This document shows positions 1 to 16,900 of a DNA stretch of 64,000 nucleotides, in pieces. Made by a program: the position numbers and the translations under genes. Origin of the DNA: Harmothoe impar. Taxonomy: Eukaryota > Annelida > Polychaeta > Phyllodocida > Polynoidae. A model generated the notes under the pieces. It saw only the letters and a list, made by a program, of their open reading frames with translations, made no database searches and was not told the DNA's origin. The stretch covers positions 17,146,618 through 17,210,617 of the forward strand of contig OX381714.1 in assembly GCA_947462335.1 (NCBI GenBank). Reading direction: 5' to 3'. Numbering within the stretch: the first letter of the stretch is position 1; the number at the start of each line of letters is the position of its first letter.

Positions 1-60
1 AGATATCAACGAACTCCTCAGTCGGAATATAAAAGGATGAGAATCACTCTTTAATAGTAA

Positions 61-645
61 CAATAAACAGTAAACATTATCACACCCTCAGGGGGTGTGG
101 CAGGGTGTGGGGTGTAGATGCCGACTGAGGAGTGTCAGGGGTTGTGGCAGGGTGTAGATGCCCACTTGAGGACATCAGGGTGTGTGGCAGAGTGCAGGTG
201 CCGACTGGAGGATATCAGGGGATGTGGCAGGGTGTACATGCCGACTTGAGGACATCAAGGGGTGTGGCAGGGTGTACATGCCGACTTGAGGACATCAGGG
301 GGTGTGGCAGGGTGTACATGCCGACTTGACAGACTGCTTGAGGATATCAGGGGTTGTGTCAAGATGTACATGGCGGCTTGAGGATATCAGGGGATGTGGC
401 AGGGTGTACATGCCAACTTGAGGACATCAGGGGGTGTGGCAGGGTGTACATGCCGACTTGACAGACTGCTTGAGGATATCAGGGGTTGTGTCAAGATGTA
501 CATGGCGACTTGGGGATATCAGGGGATGTGGCAGGGTGTACATGCCGACTTGAGGGCATCAGGGAGTGTGGCAGGGTGTAGATGATGAGAAATGTCAGGG
601 GGGTGGCAGGGTGCAGATCATGATTGAGGAGGGTCAGGGGGTGTG
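61..645. repeat. minisatellite, ~40-bp unit
   Basis: About a dozen imperfect tandem copies of a unit of roughly 40 bp are visible. Each contains GGTGTGGCAGGGTGTACATG followed by CCGACTTGAGGACATCAGG. A longer variant with an extra GACAGACTGCTTGAGG block occurs twice (around 320-350 and 460-480), which points to higher-order duplication. Short open frames across it are repeat artefacts. Confidence 0.9.
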
Positions 646-4667
<4,022 letters not shown>

Positions 4668-7600
4668 ATGGATAAGATGTAAACTAGATTCTATTTCCAG
4701 ACTTGCCGTACTCTGTGTGGGATGCCTTGCTAAGAGTCAGAGTGACAAAGATGAATTCATTGATGTGAGTAATATATCTATTGGTGCCAGTAATAGTGAG
4801 TTGTATTAAATGTAATAAACCATTATACTTCTATAGATGCTGAATTCTACCATTCTAAATCCTTTTCAGCGGATATGATTGGCGATGACAAATACAGATT
4901 GACCCATCCAAGATATTCCGTTTTAAATCTAATCTTTCTGGATGGCCCATCTGGTATAGATGCTCTCCGCTTTTACATAATATTACATGAAAATTTGGCA
5001 CTAATTGTACTCACTGTTGCAACCTTCACATTCTGTGCAGATCTTCCCACCTAAGTGGCATTCTGGAGACATCATGAAGACAACAAAACACGGTGACATA
5101 GACACTGCCCTGGATGATGTGCACAAAGCAGCCTCCATCCTCGAGTCCCGCTCTGTCGCTATAGGTCAGTGTTTAACCCTTGCAGCCATTAAATACGCAC
5201 AGTCAAATACGGGTGATGCCAATCATCCACCCACAAAAACGGGTGATGCCACTTGGCATCACAAGCCCAAAAGACGCAAAGATTACAAAAATGTCTATTT
5301 CTCAGAGAGAAAATGTTCCGATTGTGGGGAAAAGCAACACCGGTTCAAATCAGTCAAAGAAAAAATAGATTTGTTCCCACATCTTCGCCCTGATTGTGAA
5401 AAGTGTGTAGATTCTTATTGTGATATTTCATTTAAGCCTAAGGCATGTCGCTTGGTATTGCAGGTATCGTGTGTGAGTCTGGGGCTCTACACACACCTAA
5501 AACCAAGCTGAAGGATGGTGTGGAACAGTCCACACTCCCAGAGAGCTTCACTGAGGGGCAGACTCTTCTCGTACTCTTCAAGAAGTACTATGGTATGTTA
5601 ATTTCCATACAAGCTTACTTTTCTACAGGAATAAATCATTCTTTTCCCTTTGCCAATGATGTATACAACACACGCGAATAGTGGTTCAACAGTCACATCT
5701 AGAATCGTAAAAAAAAGATAGCCAAGTTGAAACTAAAATAGAACATGGAATGCATGTAACATGATATCATATTAGGAGCTTGAATTTACTAATATAAAAG
5801 TAATTGAAATAATGATAAAAAGGTGTTAAGAAGTAAATAGCCTCATAAGTTATAATTATCTCCCATTAATCAATTCAGTGCTATTATTGTCCTCCAGTTG
5901 GCGTGGTGGGTGTGTACGGCATGATGACGTACAACATTGAGAACACCGACCTCATGTTGGCCATCATGTTCAGTGTACCCTTTGACCTCCTTGTCTACAA
6001 CATCAAATACAACATGAAGGTAGGGATAAACCTAATATTAGTGTGGGTATGATCATGAACTACTGGTGGCGAGAAAAATGTTGACTCATGATTGCATGAA
6101 TCTCCCAGGGTTTGGCGAGGCCATCAAAGGACTTTCCCCCTAATAAAGCAACATTTGACACTCTCACTGGGCAGATATATTACATTTATAAGTCTTAACG
6201 TCGGCTCTATTAGATCGTGGGAAAATCTCCCTGTCATGAATGACCATATAAAAATCAGATAGTGACATTTAGAGTATGCTCCTGTTTTTAGATTGTTAAT
6301 GTTGGGTAATAGTGCTTATATAGTAATATTTGACAGATATGCGGCGCATGCAATGGAATAAAATATGCCTCTTTAGACAGCGGTTTACACTAAAATGTCA
6401 TAATGTTTTTGTTTTTGCTATAGATTTACCCTAAGGACCTGGAAGTTAACAATGCCTTGATAGATCACATGTGGAACTACGGCTCATGGCGACCTCAGGG
6501 ATACCAGCACCGGAGTGAATATGGCGTAAACATGACAGGTACCAACCATGCAGATACATTCACAATTAACCATATAAGGACTGAATGGATGGTGCCTCAA
6601 CGATCTTTTCTCCCCATTATGATGCGCCGATGTAGCCCTGGCACATGACTCGTGGCAGCCCTAGTGGTGCATCATGCCGACTCCTCAGGAGAAGAGCCAT
6701 CTGCCATCTGATCCCTGACTAAAATCCCTTATAATTATCATATGACATATTTCCAGACTTTAAGCTTTGTGTTCCTTTTTGTAGGAAGTATAACTGACAA
6801 CAGAAGAGCCAAGTTGATTGTTCGGATCAGCAGTCAGGGTGCGGACGTCAGCAAGGGACCCGTCAGAGAGGTGGGGTGTGAGCAGCCAGGGGTAAGAGCC
6901 ATGTCCAGTTATGGATCAACCTGATCACTCACCTGCCTGTCTTTCACTCACCTGTCCCACACTCACTTGTCCCTCACTCACATGTCCCTCACTCACATGT
7001 CCCTCACTCACATGTCCCTCACTCACCGCGGTCTCTCACTCACATGTCCCACACTCACCTGTCCCACACTCACCTGTTCCTCACTCACCTATCCGCTACT
7101 CACATGTCCTTGTTGCTCACTCATCTGTCCCTTACTCGCCTGTTGCTCACTCCCAATAGGTGATTTCTCCTTAGTCGGTCTACCTGTTGGTGCTCTATAT
7201 GTTTTGGTCTGGAAACATTATCATTGTTTGCCATAATATATACAGTGTGATTGTAGACAGATGCCAGATATCATTTTTCAGCATAATCAATATAAAAAAA
7301 TATATATCTCCGAGTTCAATGATTTCATATTTTACCCAATGGGTATGAACATATATTATACAGACTGGTCTAACTCAAACCGTTCCTATTGTTCTCAGAA
7401 TCAGGTACTACTGACTTAATATAGTTGTTAGATTGTTATTGTTAAAAAGTGGTCAATCCCTGAATTATTGAAACAATTTTGAATAGAAAAGTCTCAGCGA
7501 TAGGTTCATTTAAAGGTTCATTCTAAATCATATATAGATGTTTAATCCCTACTCATCACTCATCTTAATGTATTTGCAGGTGCTGCCTGGTAAGAAGTGC

Positions 7601-7702
7601 TGGGTGGAGTGTGACCTGGGCTTCTGTTGGACAGAGTACAGCTGTGACACTGTCACAGACTGCAACCAGATCATGCCTTGTAATGGGAAGTGTGAGACCT
7701 AG
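4668..7702 (+). CDS. ALP1: actinoporin-like secreted pore-forming protein, 8 exons
   Basis: Likely coding exons: 4668-4678, 4701-4764, 5041-5164, 5464-5592, 5898-6019, 6424-6538, 6785-6891 and 7580-7702 (TAG). All phases agree and total 795 nt (264 residues). The order is: signal peptide with an LAVLCVGCLA core, short acidic linker ending FID, IFPPKW start of the mature domain, amphipathic ALDDVHKAASIL segment, VAIG strand, FSVPFD motif of the actinoporin fold, then a C-terminal exon with seven cysteines. Members of this family bind membranes and oligomerise into pores; that role is inferred from homology. Compared with genes 2 and 3 it is divergent: the Tyr-Tyr pair of the lipid head-group site is replaced by WNYGSW, and two introns are displaced. 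The first exon is the weak point, since it implies a 22-bp intron; the true start may be elsewhere. AATAAA lies at 7807-7812. Confidence 0.8.
5165..5463 (+). other. ALP1 intron 3 with uninterrupted reading frame
   Basis: This intron has GT (GTCAGT) and AG borders matching the homologous position in the family. Yet it contains no stop in the frame of the preceding exon, so the open frame runs from before exon 3 into exon 4 sequence, ending near 5511 in a different frame from exon 4. The retained segment would be Lys-rich with paired cysteines (CSDCGEK, then CEKCVDSYC). It could be chance, or a relic of inserted coding DNA. Confidence 0.45.
6925..7160. repeat. 15-bp minisatellite in ALP1 intron 7
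   Basis: Tandem variants of a 15-bp unit (TCACTCACATGTCCC and relatives) fill this part of the last intron of gene 1, starting about 30 bp after the splice donor at 6892. The open frames across it (Thr-Cys-Pro-Ser-Leu repeats) are products of the repeat, not exons. Confidence 0.9.
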
Positions 7703-7806
7703 ACTTGTCACACTGACTCTTTGTCAGCATGTATGCAGCTATGGTGGGCTACTATTGATATGCATTCTCTTATGACACTTAATCAAATTTTGAGAAAAAT
7801 ATGAGA

Positions 7807-7812
7807 AATAAA
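7807..7812 (+). terminator. poly(A) signal of ALP1
   Basis: AATAAA lies 105 bp after the stop codon of gene 1, a normal 3' UTR distance. Confidence 0.6.
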
Positions 7813-8159
7813 AGTTCAAAAATCTGTTGAAAATAAGTGTTTTGTTCCACCTTTGATCTAGATATCTATAGCGGACCACATGGGCAATCTGTGCGATTTT
7901 GAATACGATGAGGTGACTTTGTCATGAATGTGCGAAAAAAGGGTTGAATTGATGTGGCTCCACACTGTTAGAAGTAAGTAGTGTTCCTGTACAGCAAAAA
8001 CTGGGGGCAACTTTGGTTCCAGTAGATTGTGCTGTAGACCCAGATCAAGTCAGCTCATGTTTATTTACAGCACATATACTGTATAGTAACAGCAAAATCT
8101 ACTGTTACTGTATAGCAGAATTAATTGTAAAACCAAATCTGAAGGTATAGGGTTCGCTT

Positions 8160-8345
8160 CTCATGGCTGGCGATATTTTAGTCACCATGAATTATAAAGA
8201 TCAAAACATAAAGGACTTATATAGTTTCATGACAAGCCTGGATGGGGATTGAACTAGGGACCTTCCTATCACTGTCCCACGCTGTGTCTGATTGAGCTAT
8301 CGAGGCAGCTGGTGTAAGGCCTGCAGAATAACTCTCATATAGATG
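8160..8345 (-). repeat. tRNA-derived SINE copy
   Basis: On the minus strand, about 8236-8312 reads as a degenerate tRNA: an A-box-like TAGCTCAATCAGACA, then a B box AGTTCAATCCC, between GCCTCGA and CCAGGC. The flank (TAAGGCCTGCAG... CTCTCATAT) is shared with the second copy about 350 bp downstream, so this is a dispersed element rather than a functional tRNA gene. Confidence 0.6.
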
Positions 8346-8499
8346 ATCAGATGGATGAGCAAGGGGAAAAGATAGTTAGGACCTCCCGCAAATCAAGTGC
8401 AAGGTTGACCTTGTAGTGCCAGAGCCATATGTCATGTAGAGTTTGCTAAAGGTGTCTTTTGTCCTGCGCACAAAACAACATTAATGTTTTTCTTTAAAA

Positions 8500-8720
8500 A
8501 AATGTCTAGAAATGTATTTTTCTGTGGATTTGCATATCACTTTTAGGAAGAAATTTCAAGACATGAAGAAACTGTAGTTTCTTAACTAGCCTGACCGGGG
8601 ATCGAGCTCGGGACCTTCCTATCACTGGCCGACGAGGCCTCTGGAGCAAGGCCTGCAGCATGGCTCTCATATTTGGCACATTTAGCAACATGCAGATATC
8701 ATTGTATAACACCTAAATTG
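8500..8720 (-). repeat. second copy of the same SINE, internally shortened
   Basis: The minus strand again has a B-box-like GAGCTCGATCCCC and the GGTCCCGAG / GTGATAGGAAGGTCCC context of the first copy, but the A-box part is mostly deleted (GGCCTCGTCGGCCAGTGATAGG). The downstream flank AAGGCCTGCAG...GGCTCTCATAT matches the first copy. Confidence 0.55.
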
Positions 8721-10910
8721 TTTACTATACAATGAAAACTATAGGTGAGGCCCATAGAGAATGATGTTAAATTACTTGTGACCATTTAGTATGTAACACA
8801 TTGAGAGGTGGCTGTCTCCCCTCCAGCTCCTTGCCTGTAGTGTTTAACCCTTGCCCCACAGTCAGGGCAAGTGTATCTAGAACTTCTCAGGTCGATCTTT
8901 GACCCACATTCATGGCAAAAACCCATCTTGATGAATATTTTCATCTTTTACCTTCCACCAAAAAAAATATCAATCTTTCATAACTACAAGCAATGGCCTA
9001 CTGGTGGTTGCTACCAACAAAGGCACCAGGGACCCTAGCTCCCCCAGGTGGGCAGGTGGTGAACTAGGGAATACCTGAATACACTTACTCCACCTGGGGA
9101 ATATATCCCAATGTTGCGGGGCAACATTGGCGCCATATATTTAGATATAGATATATAGATATATTATAGATCTACATGTGTGTATTACATTTGTGTAAAG
9201 TCAAGGAAAAAGATCCGTGGCTGTACAGCTGTACAAGTAAACTCAATATTATTATGAAATTGATGTCAATACCTTTCCAATGATAATTTCATTAGCAGGT
9301 ACCACTTCTAGTTCTGGAAAACTGACTCTTTCAACATTTGTGGGCGCTGTCTGATCTCAAATGATAATAATCTATATCTTACTTTGTTTGAGAGATGTTG
9401 CTATCTAAATATCATTCTGCATCAGCATAGAAATTATTGTGGGACTTTCTATCAGTCTCTTTTTTATCAATTTAGAATAAAAATCAGGTTTCCATGTCAA
9501 AACCAACTTAGGCAACAACACCAGTTCAGGCCAAAAAGTACCACTTTTACATTTCACTATGAGGCGCCATGCTGTCCTTAAAAGGACTTTCTACTTATCG
9601 CAGGATTACTGATATTCTATTGACATTTGCATATAACTCAGGATTATGTTAGTTTGATGTATTATCTAATAGAAAATCAAAAGAAATTGCCATGTCACGG
9701 TACTAACTTTCATGATACAGCCATTTGAGCAAAGGAGTACCTTAACTATAGAAATGAATGGGAAAACAGCATTTTCACATTATCTGTCATGGATAATCCC
9801 CTTCTTCTATTTAGATCGCAAACAAATGGGAATGTATAATGGACATCTATACAAACAATTTAGGACCAATAAAACAGGGAGTTATGGATGAAATGAGAAA
9901 GTTGTGAATTTTGGAAAAATAATTATTTTGCCTTAACTATGGGATCCTATGGGTGTCCTAGCAGTGAACATATGTGAACAATGGAGGTATACTGTCCAAA
10001 TAGCAAATACAAATAGTTGATTTAGGGAAAGTGGTCTATGTAGGAATATGAATACAGCTTAAAGGATACTTTTCATGAGCTTCGATTTTTGCCACCAGGT
10101 GGCTTCTGTGTAGGAACTAGCAATTCCCTTTAAAGCGACATAATCACTTCAGCGTGTCCCAGTCACATATCTAGCTCTTTTCTTGTCTGTTATGTGGTTA
10201 AGTGTGAGGGGTGATATTGCCTGTGTAAAGGCCGGACTTGTACTACTGTAAAGTCTAGTGCTTATAAGCCGAACCCTCGTATAAGCCGCCCCTAAATATT
10301 TCTATAAGCAGAATCTAGGGTGCTTTTTCAGTACGGTAGTATACTTTCAACTGATAAGCTGCACCCTATATAGGCATACCGAAGAGAGCCAAAAGTCGGC
10401 GTCAAACATCGGAATTTAGATATCCAACGTTTGTGTAAAAAGCCAATTGGCTCTTTTTTCTATTAGGCTTGTATCCACTAGCATTTATTGGACTTTGACG
10501 CTGAAAGCCATACTTAGGGGCCGACACAACCGTTTTGGCACCAACAAAACGTGTTTTTCTTGGCGAGTTTGTACAGTACTTGTCACCCCTTGTGGACACA
10601 CTGGATTTGTTATTATATTGGTCGATGAAAGGGAATATATTAACCAAATATCCTGCCCATTGCTGGACATCAATAAACACCTGAAATAATGTGTAGAGTA
10701 TGTCGTTAAAGCGTAGAGCGTAGATCAGAGAAACGTTAATGCATGTGAAACTCCACATGTATAATACACTTTAAAAGATAAGTAGCTGCATGGTTTTATC
10801 AGAAATGTAATCATCCACATGGACACAGGCTGATACTCTGTGCAGTTAATATTGAGCGCAGGATATTTAAGTGTTGCTGAAATGAACCATATCTTTTCTG
10901 TGCAGTCAGC

Positions 10911-13900
10911 ATGGACAAACCTCTGCTCCTCCTGTAAGTATAATTAACCAATAATGTATGGATATCCCCGAACGCAGGGTGTGTATACTTGAATAACGAA
11001 CCGAGGTGCGTAGCACCGAGGTTGGTTATTCATGAATACACACCCTAAGTTCGGGGATATTCATATATTATTAGGTTTATTATACGATATTTCCATTCAA
11101 ATGCCTTTATTTACCTTATAGGAGTCCTAATTTGGCCATTTTGAAGGATTATTGACTGAATATCACTCGTACACCTAGCGCCATGTTATTTTGAGCTCCC
11201 ACCAACCCTGCTCGCTGATTGGTGGAGCCTGGTGGAACTCTTCAGTAGGGGAGGTGAGGGGATCGGTCATTATTTCAAATCCAACATACTCTCAGTGCTA
11301 ACGTATAGGAGTGTACTTACGCCGCGCGACCTGCTGCTTTAAAAACTAACTGCTCCCTGATACACTGCAATATACACAGCGTTTCCCTCCACAACCACCA
11401 CAGCCGGATAGGCATGGCAGCTAGCGTCGCCGCCTCGCACACCAAGGGTACCAGGATCGATCCTGGGTGGAAACGAACCTTTTTCAAAATGCCTATTTCT
11501 ATGTGAAAAAAAGTCCCTAGAATTATTTTAACGAAAGGCTAAGTAAAGTCCAACTTCTACCTTTATAGTAAAAAAGAAATTAGAAAAAAATTTGGATTTT
11601 CAAAGAAACTAGACCAAAAAATGCCTTTTCTTCTGTAACTCGGTAAATAATGGTCCTACAGGGCTGGAAATCCGCCTGTAGACTCCTTGTTTCGCCACCT
11701 ACCTCTACCAGCGCCTTCACGGCGTGGTGGTTAGCACATCGGACTTCAAGTCTTGATGTAGCGTGTTCGAGTCTCCATAGAACCTCGGATTTTATGGCTG
11801 CCGATTCCCATTCAGAATCGTTCTGATATTCTGGATATCAGAACGATTCTGAATGGGGAATTCAGAATCGTTCTGATATCCTGAATATCAGAACGATTTC
11901 ACCCTCCCAAGTGTGCGCTATGCAGGAATATCAGAACGCGAATATCACCTAAAATGGTCGGTGTGCGCCCATATCGTATAATAACTATGTATATATGACT
12001 ATTGTAGCGGAGCCGAGGATAGCTGGCTCCGCGCTCCTCCGCACGCCGTGCGGAGGAGGGGTTCCGGGCGGCGCCGAGAGGTGGCGCCACTGGCGCGCGG
12101 AGGCATATAAGGCGCCGTGCGGAGGAAGTCCGGCAGTTCTACTCTAGAGCTCATAGATAGCGGTCGCTCCTTGCAAATCTGATATATACACCTATGTAAC
12201 TGTTGATGTTTAGTGACAATATATACTTACTTCTCATACTACTTCCTCTCATCGTGTTTCTTTCCTAGTTAAGCATTCGCCTTCTAGTTCTATTACAGTG
12301 GTGACAGCGGTTAAAACAGCAGAAAAACGCCCAAGATGGAGAACAAGAGGGCTTTTGAGTTGGAGAAAGGAGACTGTGAGATGGCAGTAGGAGAAGACAT
12401 TTTTTTTAGTGGGACTCCTTCAGCAATACCTCCTCCAGGTTACGGTAGGCTCACCGAGCTGGAGGCGCAGAGGCAGCGGGATTGGGTATTGAGATGGAGA
12501 GAAGGAGAGGATAGAAGGATGGCAGCCCTGGAGGAAGGAAGGAGGTTAGGAGAGAGAGGGGACCTGGGCGCCGTAGGTGATGGAAGAGCTGTCTGGCTAC
12601 CAAAACCAGCAGGGGAAGGAGAGGATACCTTGCCCTTGGAACCAGCTACATCCCTCCCGGAAGGAAGGGAAGAGGCCGGGCCAAGCAACTCCTCCGCGCC
12701 GTCGTCCCAAAAAGAAGCCGTAGCCTCCGCACAGTCGTTCCGATCCGAAGCGCCAGGGGGCGGCATCGTCTCCTCCGCAGCTAACGAGTTCCCGGGGGCG
12801 CCGAGAGATGGCGCCAGCGTTGCTTCCTCCGCAGCTGGCTCCTCCGCAGCGGTTTCCTCCGCACGGTCGTTCCGATCCGAAGCGCCAGGGGGCGGCATCG
12901 TCTCCTCCGCAGCTGGCTCCTCCGCACGGGGCCCAACCGACGTGGAGGGAGAGGACGTGTTGGCCCTGGTGAGGGCCCGAGTGAGGGAAGCAGTGCTAAG
13001 CAGGGACAGAGAGAGACAACAGCAGGCGGAGTTAGAAGGAATAGCTCAAAGGCTAGAGCGGGAGCAGAGATCCGCCCTAGAGGAGAGGGAAAAGAGATTG
13101 AGGGAGATAGAAGTCCAGCAGAGGCAGGCAGAAGAGGAGAACAGGAGGAGGGAGGAGGAGATCTCTCGACAGCTGGAAATGGCTGAGGAAGCAGAGGAGG
13201 AGGCCCTACGGGCCGTAGCCGTCCGGAAAGAGATAGCCAAGGTGGACGCGGCCAGGGAAGAGGTGGCACGTAGGGAGTCGGCGTATAGGGCTGCGGTGCA
13301 GACAGAGATGTCTAGGGCGTCAGGAAGAGGGATCAGCGGAGGCGACCCGAGTTCTGCTCCCTCCAATTGGAGAGAGGCAGAGAGGGAGGGGGACCCGCGG
13401 GTAAGGGGGGTCTTGCCCTCCGGGAGCGAACCAGGGTTGGGACGCTCTTCCCTTGTGCGTAATGTGAGCTGGCCTGGAATACTGACTGCCCCCGCCTCCG
13501 GGGCGACACCATCGGTCTCCTTCCCAGGGGAGATGAAGTCTGCTCCGTGGTCCTCCGACCCCATCGGCGTATCAGGAGGGGTGATGCAGTGGCCATCAAG
13601 GGAGGAAATAGCCCAACCATCGTACAACAGCAGGGTCCCTTCCGGTTCAGGCCAGGGACCGTGGGGCTATGAAAAGGTTATGAAACCAGTTACTACCCCC
13701 TCCAAGTACGATGGGACTACACCCCTGGCCGAGTATCTAGCCCACTTCGGGCTATGCATCCTGGCTAACAACTGGGACGATAGGACGGCTGGGATCTTCC
13801 TGGGACTTAGTCTCACGGGAGTCGCCCGACGGATACTATCGGGGATCGACCCAGCAACCAGCGGGTATGAGAAGCTACGAGCCGGGTTGGTCTCTCGATT

Positions 13901-16900
13901 CCAGCCACCTAACCAGGCTGCCATGTATAAAGCTAAACTGAGAGCGAAAGAGCGGAACAAGGGGGAGTGCCTCCAGGCCCATGCGGAGGAGGTGGAGAGG
14001 TACACCCGCTTGGCGTACCCCCAAGCCGACCTGGCCACCATAGACGTGATGGCCAAAGATCGGTTCATTGAGAGTTTGAAAGATCAGCAACTTCAATTTT
14101 GGATACACCAGTCACAGGCTAAGACCTTGCTGGACGCCGTACAAGTGGCCCTCCACGCGGAGGCCTGTATGCGCCCCTACGGGGCACAACAGACAGTGAG
14201 GGCCACCGGCCAAACTATGGGGGAAGCGCTGGAAACAGTGCAGAAGGAGGCGCAGCGAGAGAGGGCCGAGAACGCGAAATTCCGCGAGACAGTTACTACC
14301 GCCCTGGCCGGACGGGAAGGGAGGAGCGAGAGAAGCAGTGACCGGGGCAGCGGAAGCAGGCCGGCTCGTCCCGACCGACCTCGGTTGCCGTTGTCGGAAA
14401 CGCGCTGTTACCACTGCGCGGCTCTGGGGCACCGGAGGGGTAATTGCCCATCCTGGCTGCAGGCCATGGCGGTAGCGGATGCAGGCGGAGTAGCGCCAGT
14501 CCCCGTGACCTCTTCAGCCGTACTGCCACCCACCGCACAGCTGTCGGAAAACTAGAATCGACCCTGCAGGACACCCCCTGTAGGGTCGAGGCGATAGAGG
14601 GAAGGACCGAGGTGGTACAAGGTCGCTTGGAAAGAGGAGGGTCTGGCCTACTAATTGAGGGGAGAATGGGTAACGAGAGCGTCGGTTGTCTGGTGGACAC
14701 CGGCGCCACGGTTAATATGCTCTCCTTATCGTGGTGGCGGACTCATGGTGAGCCAGGCGAACTAAGCGGGACCACAGAGAGGGTCTACTCGGTCGAGGGG
14801 AGAGCTTTACAACTATTCGGGCACGTGACGGTCTCGGTAAAAATAGGCGACGGCTCCTTCCGGGTGGGATTTGAATTGTCCGAAATCCCCACCGATGCCA
14901 TTCTGGGTTCCCGCTTCTTGAGGGGAAGCGGCTTCTTGGTGGACGTGGCCGGGGAGCGACTACTAAGGGAGACGTGGGGAGGAGAAGAGGAGGAGAAGCT
15001 CTCCTTCTGCCGTGTGATCAGCTCCTATACTACTGTCATCCAGCCAGGGGAAGAGTCCATCATACCAGGCTATCTGGTAGGGGACTGGGAGGGAAGCGAG
15101 CTCGGCTTGGTGGAAGGGCTGAGGGAAATGGAGGAAACGAGAGGTCTGCTGGTCGGACGAGCACTTATAGACACCACCCGGCCGGAAACCCCGGTCCGAC
15201 TATTCAACCCAGGGCAAGATGCTGTCGTGGTGTACAAAGAGATGACGCTCGCCTCTATAGAAGAGGTGGAAACGACAGTGGCGGCCCCACTGAGCGAGGG
15301 GGAGCACTGTAGGGTGGCCTCTACCCAAGAACCTTCTACGGAGGAAACGGCGGCCTTACTGCAAACCTTGACGGAAGGCGTAGAAGAGGAGAGAAAGGCT
15401 GCCCTAGAAGAACTCCTCATGCACCATAGGGCGGCTTTCCAATTGAGGCCGGGAGACACGGGGCGCGCCAACACCGTCCAACACAAGATCCGTACGGGGA
15501 CTCACCCCCCCATTAGGATGCCGCCGCGTCGTCTCGCCCCGCACCGCCGGGCCGTGGTGGACAGTGAGGTGGACAAGATGCTTATGGCCGGAGTAATCGA
15601 GGAGGCAGAGGGACCATGGGCATCACCGGTGGTGCTCGTTAGGAAGAAGGACGGCAGCATGAGATTTTGCGTCGATTACCGGAAGCTTAATGAGGTCACT
15701 GTGAAGGATGCTTACCCCCTGCCTCGCATCGATGATTCGCTGGACACCCTGGCGGGGTCCAAGTGGTTCAGTACCATGGACCTCGTCAGCGGCTATTGGC
15801 AGGTTGCCATGGCCCCGGAGGATCGGGAGAAGACCGCTTTTTCGACGCACCGGGGGTTGTTCCAGTTCACTGTTATGCCCTTTGGACTGTGCAATGCCCC
15901 CGGTACGTTCGAGCGTCTAATGGAGGTAGCCATGCGGGGGTTACAGTGGACCTCCTGTCTGGTGTACCTTGACGACATAGTGGTCTTCTCCCACGACTTT
16001 GAGGGTCACCTACGGCGCCTGGGAGAGGTTTTGGAGCGATTGGAGGCTGCGGGACTGAAGGTTAAACCATCCAAGTGCCAGTTGGCCCGCCGGGAGGTTG
16101 GGTTCTTGGGGCACGTGGTTAGCGAAGCTGGTATTGCCACCGACCCGGAGAAAATAAAGTCCATTCGGGACTGGCCCATACCTCAGAGCCTCACGGAAGT
16201 GAGGAGCTTCGTCGGGTTAGCTAGCTATTATCGCTCTTTCGTGCCCGACTTTGCCACCATTGCCAAGCCGCTGACGTCCCTAGCCGATAAGGGCCGTATC
16301 TTCCGCTGGAACGAGGACTGCGAGGGGGCCTTCCGAATGTTGCAGAAGTTGCTTATGACGGCCCCCATCCTCGGGTATCCAGAGGATGAAGGGCAAATAG
16401 TCCTGGACACGGACGCCTCGAACTTCGGGCTGGGAGCCGTGCTGTCCCAGGTACAGGGGGAGAAGGAGGTCGTGCTGTCATACGGCAGCCGAACCTTGGA
16501 TCCAGCGGAGCGCAATTACTGTGTCACCCGACGGGAGTTACTGGGCATCATCTTTGGGCTCAAGAAGTTCCGGCACTACCTGCTTGGGCGAAACGTCTTA
16601 ATCCGTACGGATCACGCGGCGCTCAAGTGGGTAATGGCCTTCAAGGAACCCGAAGGACAGATCGCGCGTTGGATATCCATTATGGGAACGTATGACTACA
16701 AGATAGAACACCGGCCAGGACGCCTGCACGGTAATGCGGACGGTCTTTCACGCATTCCCTGCCGGCAATGTGGACGGACGGACGAAGAGGATGGAGAAAT
16801 CCCTCCATCGGTACGGGCCATTACCCGACAAGGGGCGAGTGACCCCGAGGTGGCGGAACCAGTACGGGAGGCCTGGGTGAAAGACCAAAGGGAGGACGCC

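Larger units (their letters stand above)
7813..10910. other. intergenic region ALP1-ALP2
   Basis: Apart from the two SINE copies listed separately I see no gene. Near 10258-10380 there is a stretch with repeated TATAAGCCG-type words typical of a transposon end, but the partner end was not found. TATTTAA at 10864-10870 is the only TATA-like word close to the start of gene 2. Confidence 0.5.

Noticed and set aside
10402..10758. 118-codon minus-strand frame before ALP2
   Set aside because: No recognisable domain, overlaps other short frames on both strands and lies in transposon-like intergenic DNA.
11405..11790. functional tRNA genes
   Set aside because: A- and B-box words are present, but acceptor and anticodon stems do not pair well by eye; SINE heads are more likely.
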